Notes: generated by a model not told the origin, from the letters alone. Shown: positions 34,161-44,259, counted from the first letter of the stretch. The stretch: DNA of 58,801 nucleotides from Proteromonas lacertae (GCA_002245135.1 NGBS01000915.1:1-58801); one strand, 5' to 3'. Numbers and translations are program-made.

Positions 34161-35669
34161 ATTATAATTAGACATATACAATATAAAATATTATTCTATC
34201 CTTTTGTTGGATGTGTGTTGTGCGCCGTTTGTCATAGTTGGCCGTTTGTCTACCAGACACTTTTAAAACAAACTAAATATATATTCTTACTTGTCTTGAT
34301 GAAAAATTGTTACTTTTATACTTACTTTGTTATATGACCTACCTCTGCAGTATACTTTCTTGTTAATATAAATAATTTGAATATTTGCGCCGTTTGTTTT
34401 CTAGAAATTTTTGAAGCAAATTAACGCATATTTAGCTAATATAGACTAAAATACATTAGCTGAAATGATTAGAATATAATAATTATCAAATCTTTCTATA
34501 TAAAAAAAGAAATGTAAAAATAGGCTTGAGTGAGGCTTGATTCTATATTTTCTATTTTCATTTTAAATGTCTTATGATTAATATTAAGTTGTTCTAATCA
34601 TTTCAGCTAATGTATTTTAGTCTATATTAGCTAAATATACATTTAGTTTGCTTCAAAAATTTCTAGTAAACAAACGGCGCAAATATTCAAACTATTTATA
34701 TTAACAAGAAAGTATACTGCAGAGGTAGGTCATATAACAAAGTAAGTATAAAAGTAACAATTTTTCATCAAGACGAGTAAGAATATATATTTAGTTTGTT
34801 TTAAAAGTGTCTGGTAGACAAACGGCCAACTATGACAAACGGCGAGCAACAGATGTGGATGTGCTAATAAAATTCCTACATTAACCAGTAGTTTTCTATT
34901 ATCACTGTTATCTAATCATCCTCTATTTATAGTGAATTGGTATCAAATACTCTTGTATTTTCAGTTGCCCAAAATATTATTTATTCGCTATTATAATCTT
35001 AGTAACATTAATACTTTTAATAAGCGTAATATAAATGTATTAAACGATCTAAAGAATGGTAAATCTATTAAAATATATACATTTCACAGTTTTGTTTCTT
35101 ATATACTATTATATTATAATATGACAAAGAAATTGATACATTTTATTAATATAAACAATCAAAAATACAAAAACATAGAAATGTTTCTTCAACATTACTT
35201 TTTAGTTCCTACAACAATAATTAATAATTACATTAAAGAATTCATTCTCAATAAAAAAACTAATTATGTTATAGGTGTTCATTTAAGAACAGGTTATTTA
35301 TCAGATTTTGGAGAAAAGGACAATAGATTTTTTAATAATAATTCTATAGCGTTGTGTATTAAAGAAATAAATTCTGTACTAAAACTTAAGAATAAGTCAA
35401 AAATATTTATCGCTTCAGACTCAACAGTAATTAAAGAATACATCCAAATGATTTTCAAATACAATGTTTTAAATTTCACTGTTCCTGGAAAAATATGCCA
35501 TGCAAGATATTCTATGCATGATAAAGAAGAAATTAATCAATGTGTAGTGAAAATTATAGCTGAAAATTATATATTATCTGAATGTAATATTATTATTGGT
35601 AGTAATAGAAGTACATATTTCTCATTAGCGTGTAAAAGAAAAAGTGTACCATGTCTATCAATATATTAA
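34161..35669 (+). pseudogene. Fucosyltransferase-like gene split by a fold-back insertion
   Basis: The C-terminal 245 codons (34932-35669) contain VIGVHLRTGYLSDFG, the HxR-type motif I of GDP-fucose transferases (His117, Arg119), SKIFIASDS and NIIIGSNRSTYFSLA, the donor-site blocks of the superfamily. The frame is open upstream back to 34852 (CANKIPTLTSSFLLSLLSN, matching the usual N-terminal GNR/AFLxALL region). Fold-back copy D (34216-34851) lies between this and an open stretch reading ILFYPFVGC at 34180-34215. Removing D and one copy of the GATGTG duplication rejoins the frame as PFVGCGCANK, so a once-intact gene was cut. Its 5' end is also missing. Confidence 0.75.
34216..34851. mobile_element. 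Fold-back element copy D, full length with 6-bp target duplication
   Basis: The most complete copy, 636 bp. Outer arms begin TGTTGTGCGCCGTTTGTCAT and end inverted at 34851. Nested inner arms begin GCGCCGTTTGTTTTCTAG. The core has AGGCTTGAGTGAGGCTTGAT. It is flanked by GATGTG at 34210-34215 and 34852-34857. No ORF is present, so it depends on an outside transposase. Confidence 0.9.
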
Positions 35670-35869
35670 TGATAATTACTGTTGTATTTAAAACACTATC
35701 GCAGGAGCAGTGATGATTTATAGGACGTGAATGGTATCTATTATGGTAAATAATTTGTGATTAATGTTCCTTATGCATTATACTTATCATTGTAGCATAA
35801 TGATTTACAAATTCACTTCCATTATCACATTGACCTATATTTCATTAAGTATAGTCTTACCATTGTTTT

Positions 35870-37386
35870 ATGAATATGTATATACTAAATGCAACTTTTT
35901 ATCAATATTTAATATGTACAATTATTTGTTTTTTTATTAATTATTTTAATATTCTATATCCACAAAAATATATATCTAAATATAATTCTTTATGTTATAG
36001 TTGGGTTCCACTTAACAATTATGAGATGAAGCTTAATTTATGTAATATAAATTGTTCTTATGTAAGGACAATACCATTTCCCTTAAACTCTCCACTTTCA
36101 TGTGGTGTAAATAGAACTGATTTTTTATCTAAATCCAAAGGAAATTTTTCATATAATATTTATATATTCAACACATCTACTTATGGAATAAAAGTAAACA
36201 AATATAGATATTTTTACGGAACTTCTTATGTATATATAAAATGATATGAAATAGGTTCTTAAAAGCTTATCAAATCATGAGATTCAATATTTTGAATCTG
36301 AGTACATCAAAGAAATTAAACTGATATTTCATCCTAACTATTATTTTAATAATGACAATAACAGAATATCAGTTACAATATTTTTGTTCGATGGATTATC
36401 AAGATTGTCATTTAATGATCAATTTAAAAGAACACAGAGTATTTTATTAAAACTTACAAAAGAATACTATGTATATGATATGTTAAGATATCACACTATT
36501 GGAACTAATTCTAGACCTAATTATGTTCCTCTATTTTATGGTGTAAAATATAACAAAAAGCCTACTAAAGTATATTCATCTATTATAAATAATAGAAGAA
36601 ATCATTATTTAATTACTTTCATGAAAATAATTATATTACAATATCACAATCAGGATTTTGCGATCTTAATATTAATAATTATGGAATTCCTGAAAATTTT
36701 GGTGTAGATCATAATATAAATCTAGCATGTCATCCGTTTATTGATAAGTATTTATATCATATTATCGTAGTTATGATAAAACTGGAGCATATGGAACTGG
36801 ACCAAGATGTATTCATGGTAAACGAATTTCATATATGTTTATTGATTATTTAAAAGAAGCTAATATATATTATGCTGATCATAATATTCAAACATTTTCA
36901 TTTACTTCTTTTTCTGAAACTCATGATGTAATAAGATTTTAGTATTATTATATAGGCTAATCAAATATCTGTAGCCGGAATTGATGAAAAGTTGAGAGAG
37001 TATTTTAGATATTTAAATAGTATGACAAATTATATTTTACTATAGAGTCTAACTCATTGAATAAATATATTACTATCATTATCGGAGATCATGGAATTCA
37101 TTATGGAAAATATTATAACGTATTTGAGAATACATTTCCACCTTTAATTATAGTATTATTAACAATTTTAGATTTAGATAGCTAATAAAAAGAAATTAAG
37201 TAAAATTCAACACAATAACCTTAAAATAAATCAAAATCGATTGATCACACCATATAATCTATTCTATACTTTAAAATATATATCAAATGGAATGAAAGGA
37301 AACATAAAATACACTTTATTTAATAGAATCGCTATTAGTAATAACTGCATAAAATCAAAAATTGAAGTAAATTGCAATTGCATATA
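35870..37386 (+). pseudogene. DUF229 (sulfatase/alkaline phosphatase fold) gene 1, decayed
   Basis: The N-terminal anchor is at residues 12-30. A 25-nt intron follows GTSY near 36230. Family blocks in order: VTIFLFDGLSRLSF (active-site region, FDGxSR), YDMLRYHTIGTNSRPNYVPL, then INNYGIPENFGVDHNINLAC in a shifted frame, YGTGPRCIHGKRI, TSFSETHD before a second small intron, IIIGDHGIHYGKYY (metal-binding DHG), and a C-terminal NQNRLITPYNLFYTL block with a VNCNC end. At least two frame shifts (near 36650 and 37030) mark it as a pseudogene. Family proteins are predicted lumenal phosphate/sulfate-type transferases or hydrolases; the substrate is unknown. Confidence 0.7.
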
Positions 37387-37429
37387 AATGGTTCGTTTTA
37401 TACTTAACACTTGTGTTTCTTAATTTATA

Positions 37430-38113
37430 GTTTGATTATATCACTGTTTATAATATTTATTTTTCTTTATTATTGTATAGAAAATAAACCAAAAATATAC
37501 AAATATTCTAAAGACAAAAATATTAAAGTAGAAAATATTCTTTATAGAATCATGTGTGTATCACAATTCTATTAGAAGAAGTGTTATAAATAAGTGGGGA
37601 AAATTGTGTTTAAAAAGTAGATGCTTTTTTTATTTTGTTATTGCCACTAAAGAAAAATTTAATGATATTACAAACGAAAATATTAACAATATTATAGGTG
37701 TTGATATTATAGATAATTATTATAATTTAACTATACTAACATTCCATATATATAAGTATTTTATTAAATATAATCTACGCTCAGATTATATAATAAAAAA
37801 TGACGATGATATAACTCATCTTATATTCATCTGTGTTTTTGTCAATTACAATTTATCCATTTAAGCTTTTTCCTAAATTTGTGGCAGGAGGATTTGTAAT
37901 TACACCAGCATGGATGATATTTAATATATTCAAAAAACTACTTAAAGAAAAAAGAATAATATATAGAGAAGATATGCATATGGCAATTATTTATAAAGAC
38001 TGAAATATATCTTTTCAAAAACTAAATAAGTATTATCATAGAAAAGAAAAGAAAATAACTAAACAAATGGCAGCTAATGATATATGTTATCATATTATAA
38101 ACATTAGATATTA
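37430..38113 (+). pseudogene. Second GT31-like glycosyltransferase, decayed
   Basis: An anchor-like stretch near 37435-37490 precedes, in another frame, VYHNSIRRSVINKWGK (R..IR..W motif), NIIGVDIIDNYYNLTILT (the DxxDxYxNLT motif), DYIIKNDDDIT (DxD) and, again in another frame, FPKFVAGGFVITPAWMIF and IIYREDMHMAIIY (the YPxxxxGxxY and EDV-type blocks). The order is right for GT31 but at least two frame shifts and a short internal loss are evident. It is a different paralogue from the 26117 gene. Confidence 0.68.
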
Positions 38114-38149
38114 AATAGCAAAGAGAGTTTGCTAGATAATAATGAGTAT

Positions 38150-38183
38150 TAGGGGGAAATGACTCATGAGTCATTTCCCCCTA
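38150..38183. repeat. 34-bp perfect palindrome plus third half-site
   Basis: TAGGGGGAAATGACTCA is followed at once by its exact reverse complement. A further copy of the half ATGAGTCATTTCCCCCTATG lies at 38219-38237. The centre ATGACTCAT is a bZIP (GCN4/AP-1) consensus site. It could be a terminus or a bound operator-like site. Confidence 0.9.
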
Positions 38184-38432
38184 TGTGTTTTTGATCCAAA
38201 AAAAATATCCGTTTTTTTATGAGTCATTTCCCCCTATGGTTTTTTGACCGTTTCATAATCAAATCATAATTCAAGCTTACATTATTTTTTCGCTTTTCTG
38301 TTTGAATTTAAACAAAAATAATTATTCCATTTGAATCCTCATCTTATGATGAATCTATTTATGTTGTTAGTTCAAATTATAGAAAGTGAATGACATATAA
38401 TTTCAAAAAATAATTCAATAAAAACAATCTCA

Positions 38433-38484
38433 ATAGGATGGTCAACACATGGTGTGATATGACACCATATAGTGACCATCCTAT
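38433..38484. repeat. 52-bp imperfect hairpin
   Basis: ATAGGATGGTCA pairs with TGACCATCCTAT. Inside, ATGGTGT pairs with ACACCAT around a GATATG loop. It lies in A-rich sequence just before the two minus-strand ORFs of E2 end. Confidence 0.85.
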
Positions 38485-38663
38485 GTAATAAAAAAAAACA
38501 AAACAAAAAAAATGGAGTTCAAGTCAAATCTCGAAACGCATCTATTTTTCTATTATTGAAATTTCTTATAAGACTTGTTATAATGCTAATTAATTATGTA
38601 AATTATGAATACAACACTACCACACAAACACAATCTATCATTTGAACCAATTAGGACCAGAGA

Positions 38664-39098
38664 TTAATAATCATTTTGGTACTCTGGCTCCTCATCATCA
38701 TCATCATCTACTATAAATTGGGAGAAGTTATCATCATCCTCATCTTCCTCTGTACTGGTGTCTTCTTCCTTTCTGTTTGAATTTCTTTTCTGATTGGTCT
38801 TCTTTCTTTTGAATCTTGGAGCTTTAGATGTACTGCACTTTCTTTTGGTGGATGCCACCTTTAACAACTTGTTGTTGTCATCATCATCATCATTATAATC
38901 ATCATCATTCAGGTAATCAAACAACGATGCTATAGAGACTTTACTACTTACTATACTTTCAGCAGTACTTCTATAAACTATATCTCCTTTCGAATTCTTG
39001 TTTTCTTCTTTTTCGCATTTTGCTAAATCGTTGTCACCGAAATGTATGATATACATACAAGTCAGTTCTATCATATCATCCATTGCATGGTCAAGCAT
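38664..39098 (-). CDS. E2 ORF, acidic/basic low-complexity (144 aa)
   Basis: The protein has an acidic Asp run (YNDDDDDNNK), a Lys/Arg-rich centre (KRKCSTSKAPRFKRKKTNQK) and a very acidic C-terminus. Such alternating charge suits a nucleic-acid-binding or packaging protein. It ends four bases before the next ORF on the same strand begins, suggesting co-expression. Not recognised. Confidence 0.5.
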   Translation of the reverse strand: MLDHAMDDMIELTCMYIIHFGDNDLAKCEKEENKNSKGDIVYRSTAESIVSSKVSIASLFDYLNDDDYNDDDDDNNKLLKVASTKRKCSTSKAPRFKRKKTNQKRNSNRKEEDTSTEEDEDDDNFSQFIVDDDDDEEPEYQNDY

Positions 39099-39102
39099 AC
39101 GA

Positions 39103-39504
39103 TCATACTATTGATTCAAAATTGAAATATATATTAAATGGATATACGATGCTTTTGTCCAAATCCTCTTTATACATGATATTACATAGCAGGACAGACA
39201 TCAACACTCTGGACATCTTTAATCTTTCATGACGATCATCAATCTTTTCAATTTCTGTGAATCTTTTGTACCATGTACTGAAACGCCTTATACTGAAGTT
39301 ACCATTCCAGCTATAGACATATAATAATATAATATACCTATAACGTTGCAAATCTTTCTCATGTTCTACAATCGTCTTAAAATTCTCACATAAAATTTTA
39401 TATATGCTTGGATTTGGATCATTAATGAAGCTGTTTTTGTATAGTATCTTCCAGTTGCTCATAATAAGTGAATTGAAAGGGAAATAACGTTGAACAATGA
39501 ACAA
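39103..39504 (-). CDS. E2 ORF, unknown (133 aa)
   Basis: A predicted mostly helical small protein with many aromatic and basic residues (YIILLYVYSWNG, FSTWYKRFTEIEKI). It is divergent from the integrase gene across about 127 bp that must hold both promoters. No family is recognised. Confidence 0.5.
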   Translation of the reverse strand: MFIVQRYFPFNSLIMSNWKILYKNSFINDPNPSIYKILCENFKTIVEHEKDLQRYRYIILLYVYSWNGNFSIRRFSTWYKRFTEIEKIDDRHERLKMSRVLMSVLLCNIMYKEDLDKSIVYPFNIYFNFESIV

Positions 39505-39631
39505 ATGTTATATGTATATATGAAACGGATATATATATATTTTTAAATGTTGTTATAAAGACATATAACTCTATTAATTTAGATAATAATCATAATGAAT
39601 TGAATTTCATTATTACTTTTGTTTTTTCTTT

Positions 39632-40924
39632 TTGGACCATATGTTTAGCACTAATAGTTACGATCCACATTTATACAGCTCATATAGCAACGAGAACCCA
39701 TATCCTGTCAAACCGTTACCTACAAATGGTAACTTATCACTTGCAACATATATTAACCATGGAGCACCGAATATTACACATCCAACAAGAGAGGCTTCGT
39801 ATGAAGACCAAATGTCAAACCAAATTGCCCAATATCGATCACGCTTAGATGAACTATATAAAAAATATTATTACCTTAATGAAAATGAATTTGTCAAAAT
39901 GACACAACATTTGTCTAGTATGAATGATATAGCTCCACCAGATGTAGTACGTGAATACTTAAGGAGACAACCTGGAAAACAAATTGTCGATTTCAAATAT
40001 AAAAAAAATAATCCATTCGCAACTATCAAAAAGCCAGGGTACTTCCAAATGGATATAGTGTTTTTCTTACCTGATATGGAACATTTGTATTTTATCGAAA
40101 TGAATTCAAGAAAAGTATGGGCAATATTTATGCCTAATAAATATGGTGATATTACATTGGATGCATTTCAGAAGTGGTATTATGAAACAGATGCCTATGG
40201 AAACAAAACACATAAAAATGTGGTAAGTATCTTATCAGATGCTGATGCTAGTTTTTCAAATATCAAGAAGTTATGTGATGCTGAAGGAATATCATATTTT
40301 CAAAAAGATGGTTCTGAGCATAAAATAGAGTCATTATTGGATAGATCAGTGAGTGTGATAAAAAGATTGTTGTACAAACACTTGGTGGATCTGGGATATG
40401 ATGCACCTACATATATGGCAGATATTGATCACAATGATAAGCATATTATACCAGATATGAATTATAAATTAAAACTCGATAGTATAATACAGGAAGTGAT
40501 AGATGACTATAACAACAAGCCATTACCAGGAATTAAAGGATATACCCCAAATGAGGTATTCCATAGTCCAGAATTACAAAAACAAATATTACAAAAATCA
40601 ATTAACTACAACTTAAAGAATTATGAAAAATTGGACCATACTGGTCAAAATTTCGAAGTAGGTGATTTGGTGAGATTCAAAGAGAGAAGACGTAAAATGG
40701 ATAAGAACATATACTGGTCAGACAATGTATATAAGATAATCAAGAAAAATCGATATTCATACAATTTAGGTGATATCAATGGGAATGACATTCAAGGTTT
40801 TTCATTAATTCGATTCAAACACTATGAGTTGCAGTTAGTGAGAAAAGATGATGCACCAACCACATGGTTTAGAAAAATACTGGAGAGACCCAAGAGAAAG
40901 AAGGGAGACAAATCAATATTGTAA
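39632..40924 (+). CDS. E2 retroviral-like integrase (430 aa)
   Basis: The RNase H-fold rve core shows the first Asp in FQMDIVFFLP, the second in ILSDADASF and the Glu in a KIESLLDRS helix, preceded by an N-terminal helical region. The PNEVFHSP block follows, and a C-terminal SH3/chromodomain-like part (FEVGDLVRFKERR, YWSDNVYKI, YSYNLGDINGND). This is the c-integrase of Polinton/Maverick-type elements, which joins element ends to target DNA with short duplications. The frame is full length and uninterrupted. Confidence 0.85.
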   Translation: MDHMFSTNSYDPHLYSSYSNENPYPVKPLPTNGNLSLATYINHGAPNITHPTREASYEDQMSNQIAQYRSRLDELYKKYYYLNENEFVKMTQHLSSMNDIAPPDVVREYLRRQPGKQIVDFKYKKNNPFATIKKPGYFQMDIVFFLPDMEHLYFIEMNSRKVWAIFMPNKYGDITLDAFQKWYYETDAYGNKTHKNVVSILSDADASFSNIKKLCDAEGISYFQKDGSEHKIESLLDRSVSVIKRLLYKHLVDLGYDAPTYMADIDHNDKHIIPDMNYKLKLDSIIQEVIDDYNNKPLPGIKGYTPNEVFHSPELQKQILQKSINYNLKNYEKLDHTGQNFEVGDLVRFKERRRKMDKNIYWSDNVYKIIKKNRYSYNLGDINGNDIQGFSLIRFKHYELQLVRKDDAPTTWFRKILERPKRKKGDKSIL

Positions 40925-41332
40925 CGAATAAATTTTTATTATGCTATATATTGTATATGTTGTTTTTTATTATTGGGCATTGGATAGACTAGCTACGATG
41001 AGGGCTGCGTTTCTAATTTATAATTATTTATTTATTTATTAAATTAATTTCACAAGGAATTTATGGAAGTTTAATAATAATTACTACTTGGATGTGTGTT
41101 GTTTAATATTGCGCCATTGAAATTCGGCTTGAATCATCCTGGCACGGTATATCTAAATGCCCTTTTTTTATTTAATTGGGATCTGATAGACTGTGCAAGG
41201 AAAAAAGAGTCATGCAGCTGGCATTAGTGGTTCGATTCCTAGCACAGACTATTAGTAATCCCATTTTTTTAATTTCTTTTTTTTTAAATATTTTATTATA
41301 CATATACATATAGTATATTCTATTTTTTATAT
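40925..41332. other. E2 intergenic region with a tRNA-like box
   Basis: AT-rich spacer. GGTTCGATTCC, a perfect B-box-type sequence, lies near 41230, and flanking GACTGTG and CACAGAC could pair as a 7-bp acceptor-like stem with one mismatch. The enclosed length (about 61 nt) and the poor T-arm pairing argue against a real tRNA. Confidence 0.3.
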
Positions 41333-41740
41333 ATGATTACACTACCACCACAGATTGAATATAAATTACCAGAACTTGAATCCAAGGTAACAAAGAAATA
41401 TCATTTAAGTGGTCCAGACATATACTTAGATTTGTATAGCCTACAATTCCTTATATTTTTTTATCATCGAAAACCTATATATCAATGGTATTTTGAGTTA
41501 ACACACAAAATGATTAACATGATCATGAGTCAACGTTTGATATTAGTGTTTGTAGGTCCTTGTGACTTAGGAGATAGAGATAGACCCAAAGTTACATACA
41601 CACCAACAATGAAAAAAGTAATCATTAGAATGCCACAAAGATGTTTTAATGGTAAGATGCCAATATTCTTCAAATGTACTCATATGGATACAGAGATGAT
41701 AGAATATATTGAAACTCATACAATATTTCACCACACATAA
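41333..41740 (+). CDS. E2 ORF, unknown (135 aa)
   Basis: A small globular-looking protein (LILVFVGPCDLGDRDRPK, KVIIRMPQRCFNGKMP). It is plus strand, convergent with the protease ORF. No family is recognised; a minor structural role would be typical of its position. Confidence 0.5.
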   Translation: MITLPPQIEYKLPELESKVTKKYHLSGPDIYLDLYSLQFLIFFYHRKPIYQWYFELTHKMINMIMSQRLILVFVGPCDLGDRDRPKVTYTPTMKKVIIRMPQRCFNGKMPIFFKCTHMDTEMIEYIETHTIFHHT

Positions 41741-41782
41741 CAAAACAGAAAAAAAAATAATTAAGTAATAATTTTATATATA

Positions 41783-43240
41783 TTATATTAATCCAAATTG
41801 TTTTTTCATTAACCTAATTTTTGCTTCACCCACTATTGTATTATAGTCAGTAGCCTTTTTGAAACTACACTGATCTCTTAAAATATTTTTCAAAAAATTA
41901 ATAGCAAAAAAACCACAGTTGGCAGTATTTGAATTTTGGTTCTGTACTCCATTGATTTTAAGTTCATACTTTTCATTATGATACTTTTTGAATTTTTTCA
42001 AATTTTTTTTAAATTCTTCCAAGTGTTGAGGATCTTCACCAAATGAATCATAGTACAGGAATTGCTTTTTGATATTGTCAACTACTAAGGCCACCCAATG
42101 ACCTATAGAATCAGGGCTAGCTTGTGTGGTGAGTGTATTGATTATGATTCCCCATTGATTCTTCTTTTTGGGTATAGGAAGTACAAGCTCGTCCCAGCAG
42201 AACACTCCCATGAACTTTCCATGGAAATTATTGAACTCATTTTTCACAATTAACTCTATATCAAAGTTCGATAAAGCATCTGAAGTGATACTGTTATACA
42301 AAACTTTCCTACGTGAAATTAATTTCTTTACTTTTTTATTATTTCCATTACCTATTCCAAAGTAACTCATAGCTTCACTGAGTTGTTTTGCTTGATCTAA
42401 ATTACTCACTGCTCTACCAAAATTAGTGAATGAACTTGGAATTGTTTGTTGTGAACGTTTCACGTAGTTATCCATTTTGATTGCATTCTTGTGTTGATAT
42501 GGTGTTGGTTTTAACCAGTTTAATAAACCACCTGCATCTAGCAAACCAAAACAAGCAGTCAATGCACTGAATACTGTTCCTATACCTGCAACAGTTTGTA
42601 ATGTACCTGTTGGATCAGCTGCAACAGCAGTTTTTGCCATTGATGGCATAGCTTTTGATAATTCACTGATACCTTTAACTGCTGCAGCAGTTGTTGTATC
42701 ACCTCCATTTGCAGCTGCAGCTACAGTTGCTGCTGTTTTTAATGTATCACCTACATTTTTTGCATCTATATTTCCAATATTAGAAAATTTGTAGAAGAAT
42801 GGAACTAATTGAAATAAGTATCGAACATATGGATGAGTATTGAACATAAATGAAACACCAAAGTTATACAACAAGTCTACAGGTAACCATGATTTTTGAA
42901 TTGCTTCAGGTAACATTGACTTAACTTTTTCTGAATTACCATAATACAAGTCAGTGATATCAGGTAATCTACCTGACAGCATACGAATTATTTCATAGTA
43001 GTCGAAAATGAAGTACCACATTACATACAAGAACCCTGATGTTGGTAGTTTAGATTTTTTCCATAACCAATAAGCCAAACATGTCATTACTATTGCACGA
43101 ACATATTTCATTGCATGATCTACTTCAAACATTTGAGGAGTAACTCCACCAACCAAATATGACTTCATTGTATAGTATATTTGTGGAAATATCCTAAATA
43201 CATTCTCTACACACAGGAACAAATTACCAGCAAAACCCAT
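41783..43240 (-). CDS. E2 protein with adenain/Ulp1-like cysteine protease domain (485 aa)
   Basis: The C-terminal third carries the C48/adenain-type triad: His in GHWVALVVDN, Asp in LYYDSFGEDP, and Cys in NTANCGFFAINFL, with the Gln of the oxyanion hole likely upstream. The N-terminal two thirds hold several hydrophobic segments and an Ala/Thr-rich stretch (TLKTAATVAAAANGGDTTTA), unlike a plain protease; the protease may be fused to, or release itself from, a membrane-active structural part. In Polintons this enzyme matures virion proteins. Confidence 0.8.
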   Translation of the reverse strand: MGFAGNLFLCVENVFRIFPQIYYTMKSYLVGGVTPQMFEVDHAMKYVRAIVMTCLAYWLWKKSKLPTSGFLYVMWYFIFDYYEIIRMLSGRLPDITDLYYGNSEKVKSMLPEAIQKSWLPVDLLYNFGVSFMFNTHPYVRYLFQLVPFFYKFSNIGNIDAKNVGDTLKTAATVAAAANGGDTTTAAAVKGISELSKAMPSMAKTAVAADPTGTLQTVAGIGTVFSALTACFGLLDAGGLLNWLKPTPYQHKNAIKMDNYVKRSQQTIPSSFTNFGRAVSNLDQAKQLSEAMSYFGIGNGNNKKVKKLISRRKVLYNSITSDALSNFDIELIVKNEFNNFHGKFMGVFCWDELVLPIPKKKNQWGIIINTLTTQASPDSIGHWVALVVDNIKKQFLYYDSFGEDPQHLEEFKKNLKKFKKYHNEKYELKINGVQNQNSNTANCGFFAINFLKNILRDQCSFKKATDYNTIVGEAKIRLMKKQFGLI

Positions 43241-43439
43241 AAAATAGTGCCCATGAACTACAAGCAGTTTTCACTAAACCAATAGCTATTTCATATTTTT
43301 GTTTATTATCTGTATTCACCCACTCTTGAGGATGTGAGTGACCTAACTTCTCTCTGTTATAATCAAAGTTAATGAAATCTCTACTATTTTGTGATGCTAT
43401 TTCATTCAGTTCTCTATATTTAAGGGCCCTTATAATTCA

Positions 43440-44103
43440 CCTAGGTAAAGTGTTCCAATGCTCAACAATTGTCCGGGAAAAATGAGACTGCTAGACCGTA
43501 GAAACCACTGGGGGTTCTACGTTCTGAAGAGCATGGAGGATGCTGAGAAGTAAACACTCGAAGAACTCCATAGTCATACTTTTCTTGTAATAGCTGTTAA
43601 GTAAAATAACACTGGCTAGCAATATTGATGCTATTAGTCTTGCGAAGCTTTCCAGGGATGAGTTAGAAGCATTGATCATAAAGGTCGAGAAGAAACAACA
43701 AGAGCTGAAAGAGCATAAGGAGAAGGTATAGGGTAAGGCATCGGAAGTAGTTTCAAGGAAGCGTAAGTTCAATGCTAAGTACTACATCCGATGCATCGAT
43801 CAGGAGTCAGCTAAGGAATATCTCGCGCTTACCAAGGAGATGGAGGAGTACTTCAAAGAGATCACCAGCATGACTGATGAGGAAGCTTCCGTGATCAACA
43901 ACCAGGAGGAAATAATGAAGGCTGTGAAGATAAAGTCCATCGCTGTTTACCTATTGAAGTCCTTGACCTTACAAGTACAATTCAAGCAGTCAGAGTATTA
44001 CAACAACACTCTATTCCCAATACTACCTTACAACTACGAGGTATTCTTAACTAAACGCAACCAAGGAAAAGCATTCAGGAAGAGGATGATGCTCTACACT
44101 TGA
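43440..44103 (+). mobile_element. P1-family block, fragmentary
   Basis: A switch to P1-type composition occurs at about 43440. The plus strand has long Lys/Glu-rich open stretches, the last (43840-44103) reading MEEYFKEITSMTDEEASVIN onward to a stop at 44103. It is a broken fragment of the P1 Polinton family, inserted into or joined to E2. Function is not recognised. Confidence 0.55.
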
Positions 44104-44259
44104 TTTTATTATTTTGTTAGTCAATATTGTGATGTAAGATATGTATTAATTTAACACCAATTCTATGCTATTTTTCCAATTATTTTATGTAATATTATGC
44201 AATATTAAGTCTATATCTGTATATTTCTTGTAAAGAATTAATTGATAATTCCTTATATT

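Larger units (their letters stand above)
38114..38663. other. Intergenic region with two strong hairpins
   Basis: No gene is seen. It holds the 34-bp palindrome at 38150-38183, its half-site at 38219-38237 and the hairpin at 38433-38484, in AT-rich DNA, just left of element E2. Confidence 0.6.
38150..43440. mobile_element. Element E2: Polinton-like (or Ginger-like) integrase-protease element, broken
   Basis: An AT-rich block of five long ORFs with alternating strands: two small ORFs (minus), integrase (plus), a small ORF (plus) and a protease protein (minus). A retroviral-type integrase with an adenain/Ulp1-like protease is the hallmark pair of Polintons/Mavericks, also seen in Ginger transposons. 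No polymerase, ATPase or capsid is recognised. The left limit is uncertain (the palindrome or hairpin at 38.15-38.48 kb are candidates); the right limit is cut by a P1-family block at about 43440. The ORFs are long, so it is young; it has about one break besides the lost end. Confidence 0.65.

Noticed and set aside
35725-35750. GCAGTGATGATTTATAGGAC as a further hAT terminus
   Set aside because: Only the first eight or so bases fit the hAT end and no subterminal boxes follow.
41091-41130. GGATGTGTGTTG...TTGCGCC as another fold-back end
   Set aside because: It resembles the D insertion site and terminus over only a few bases and lacks the arm sequence that follows, so chance similarity is more likely.
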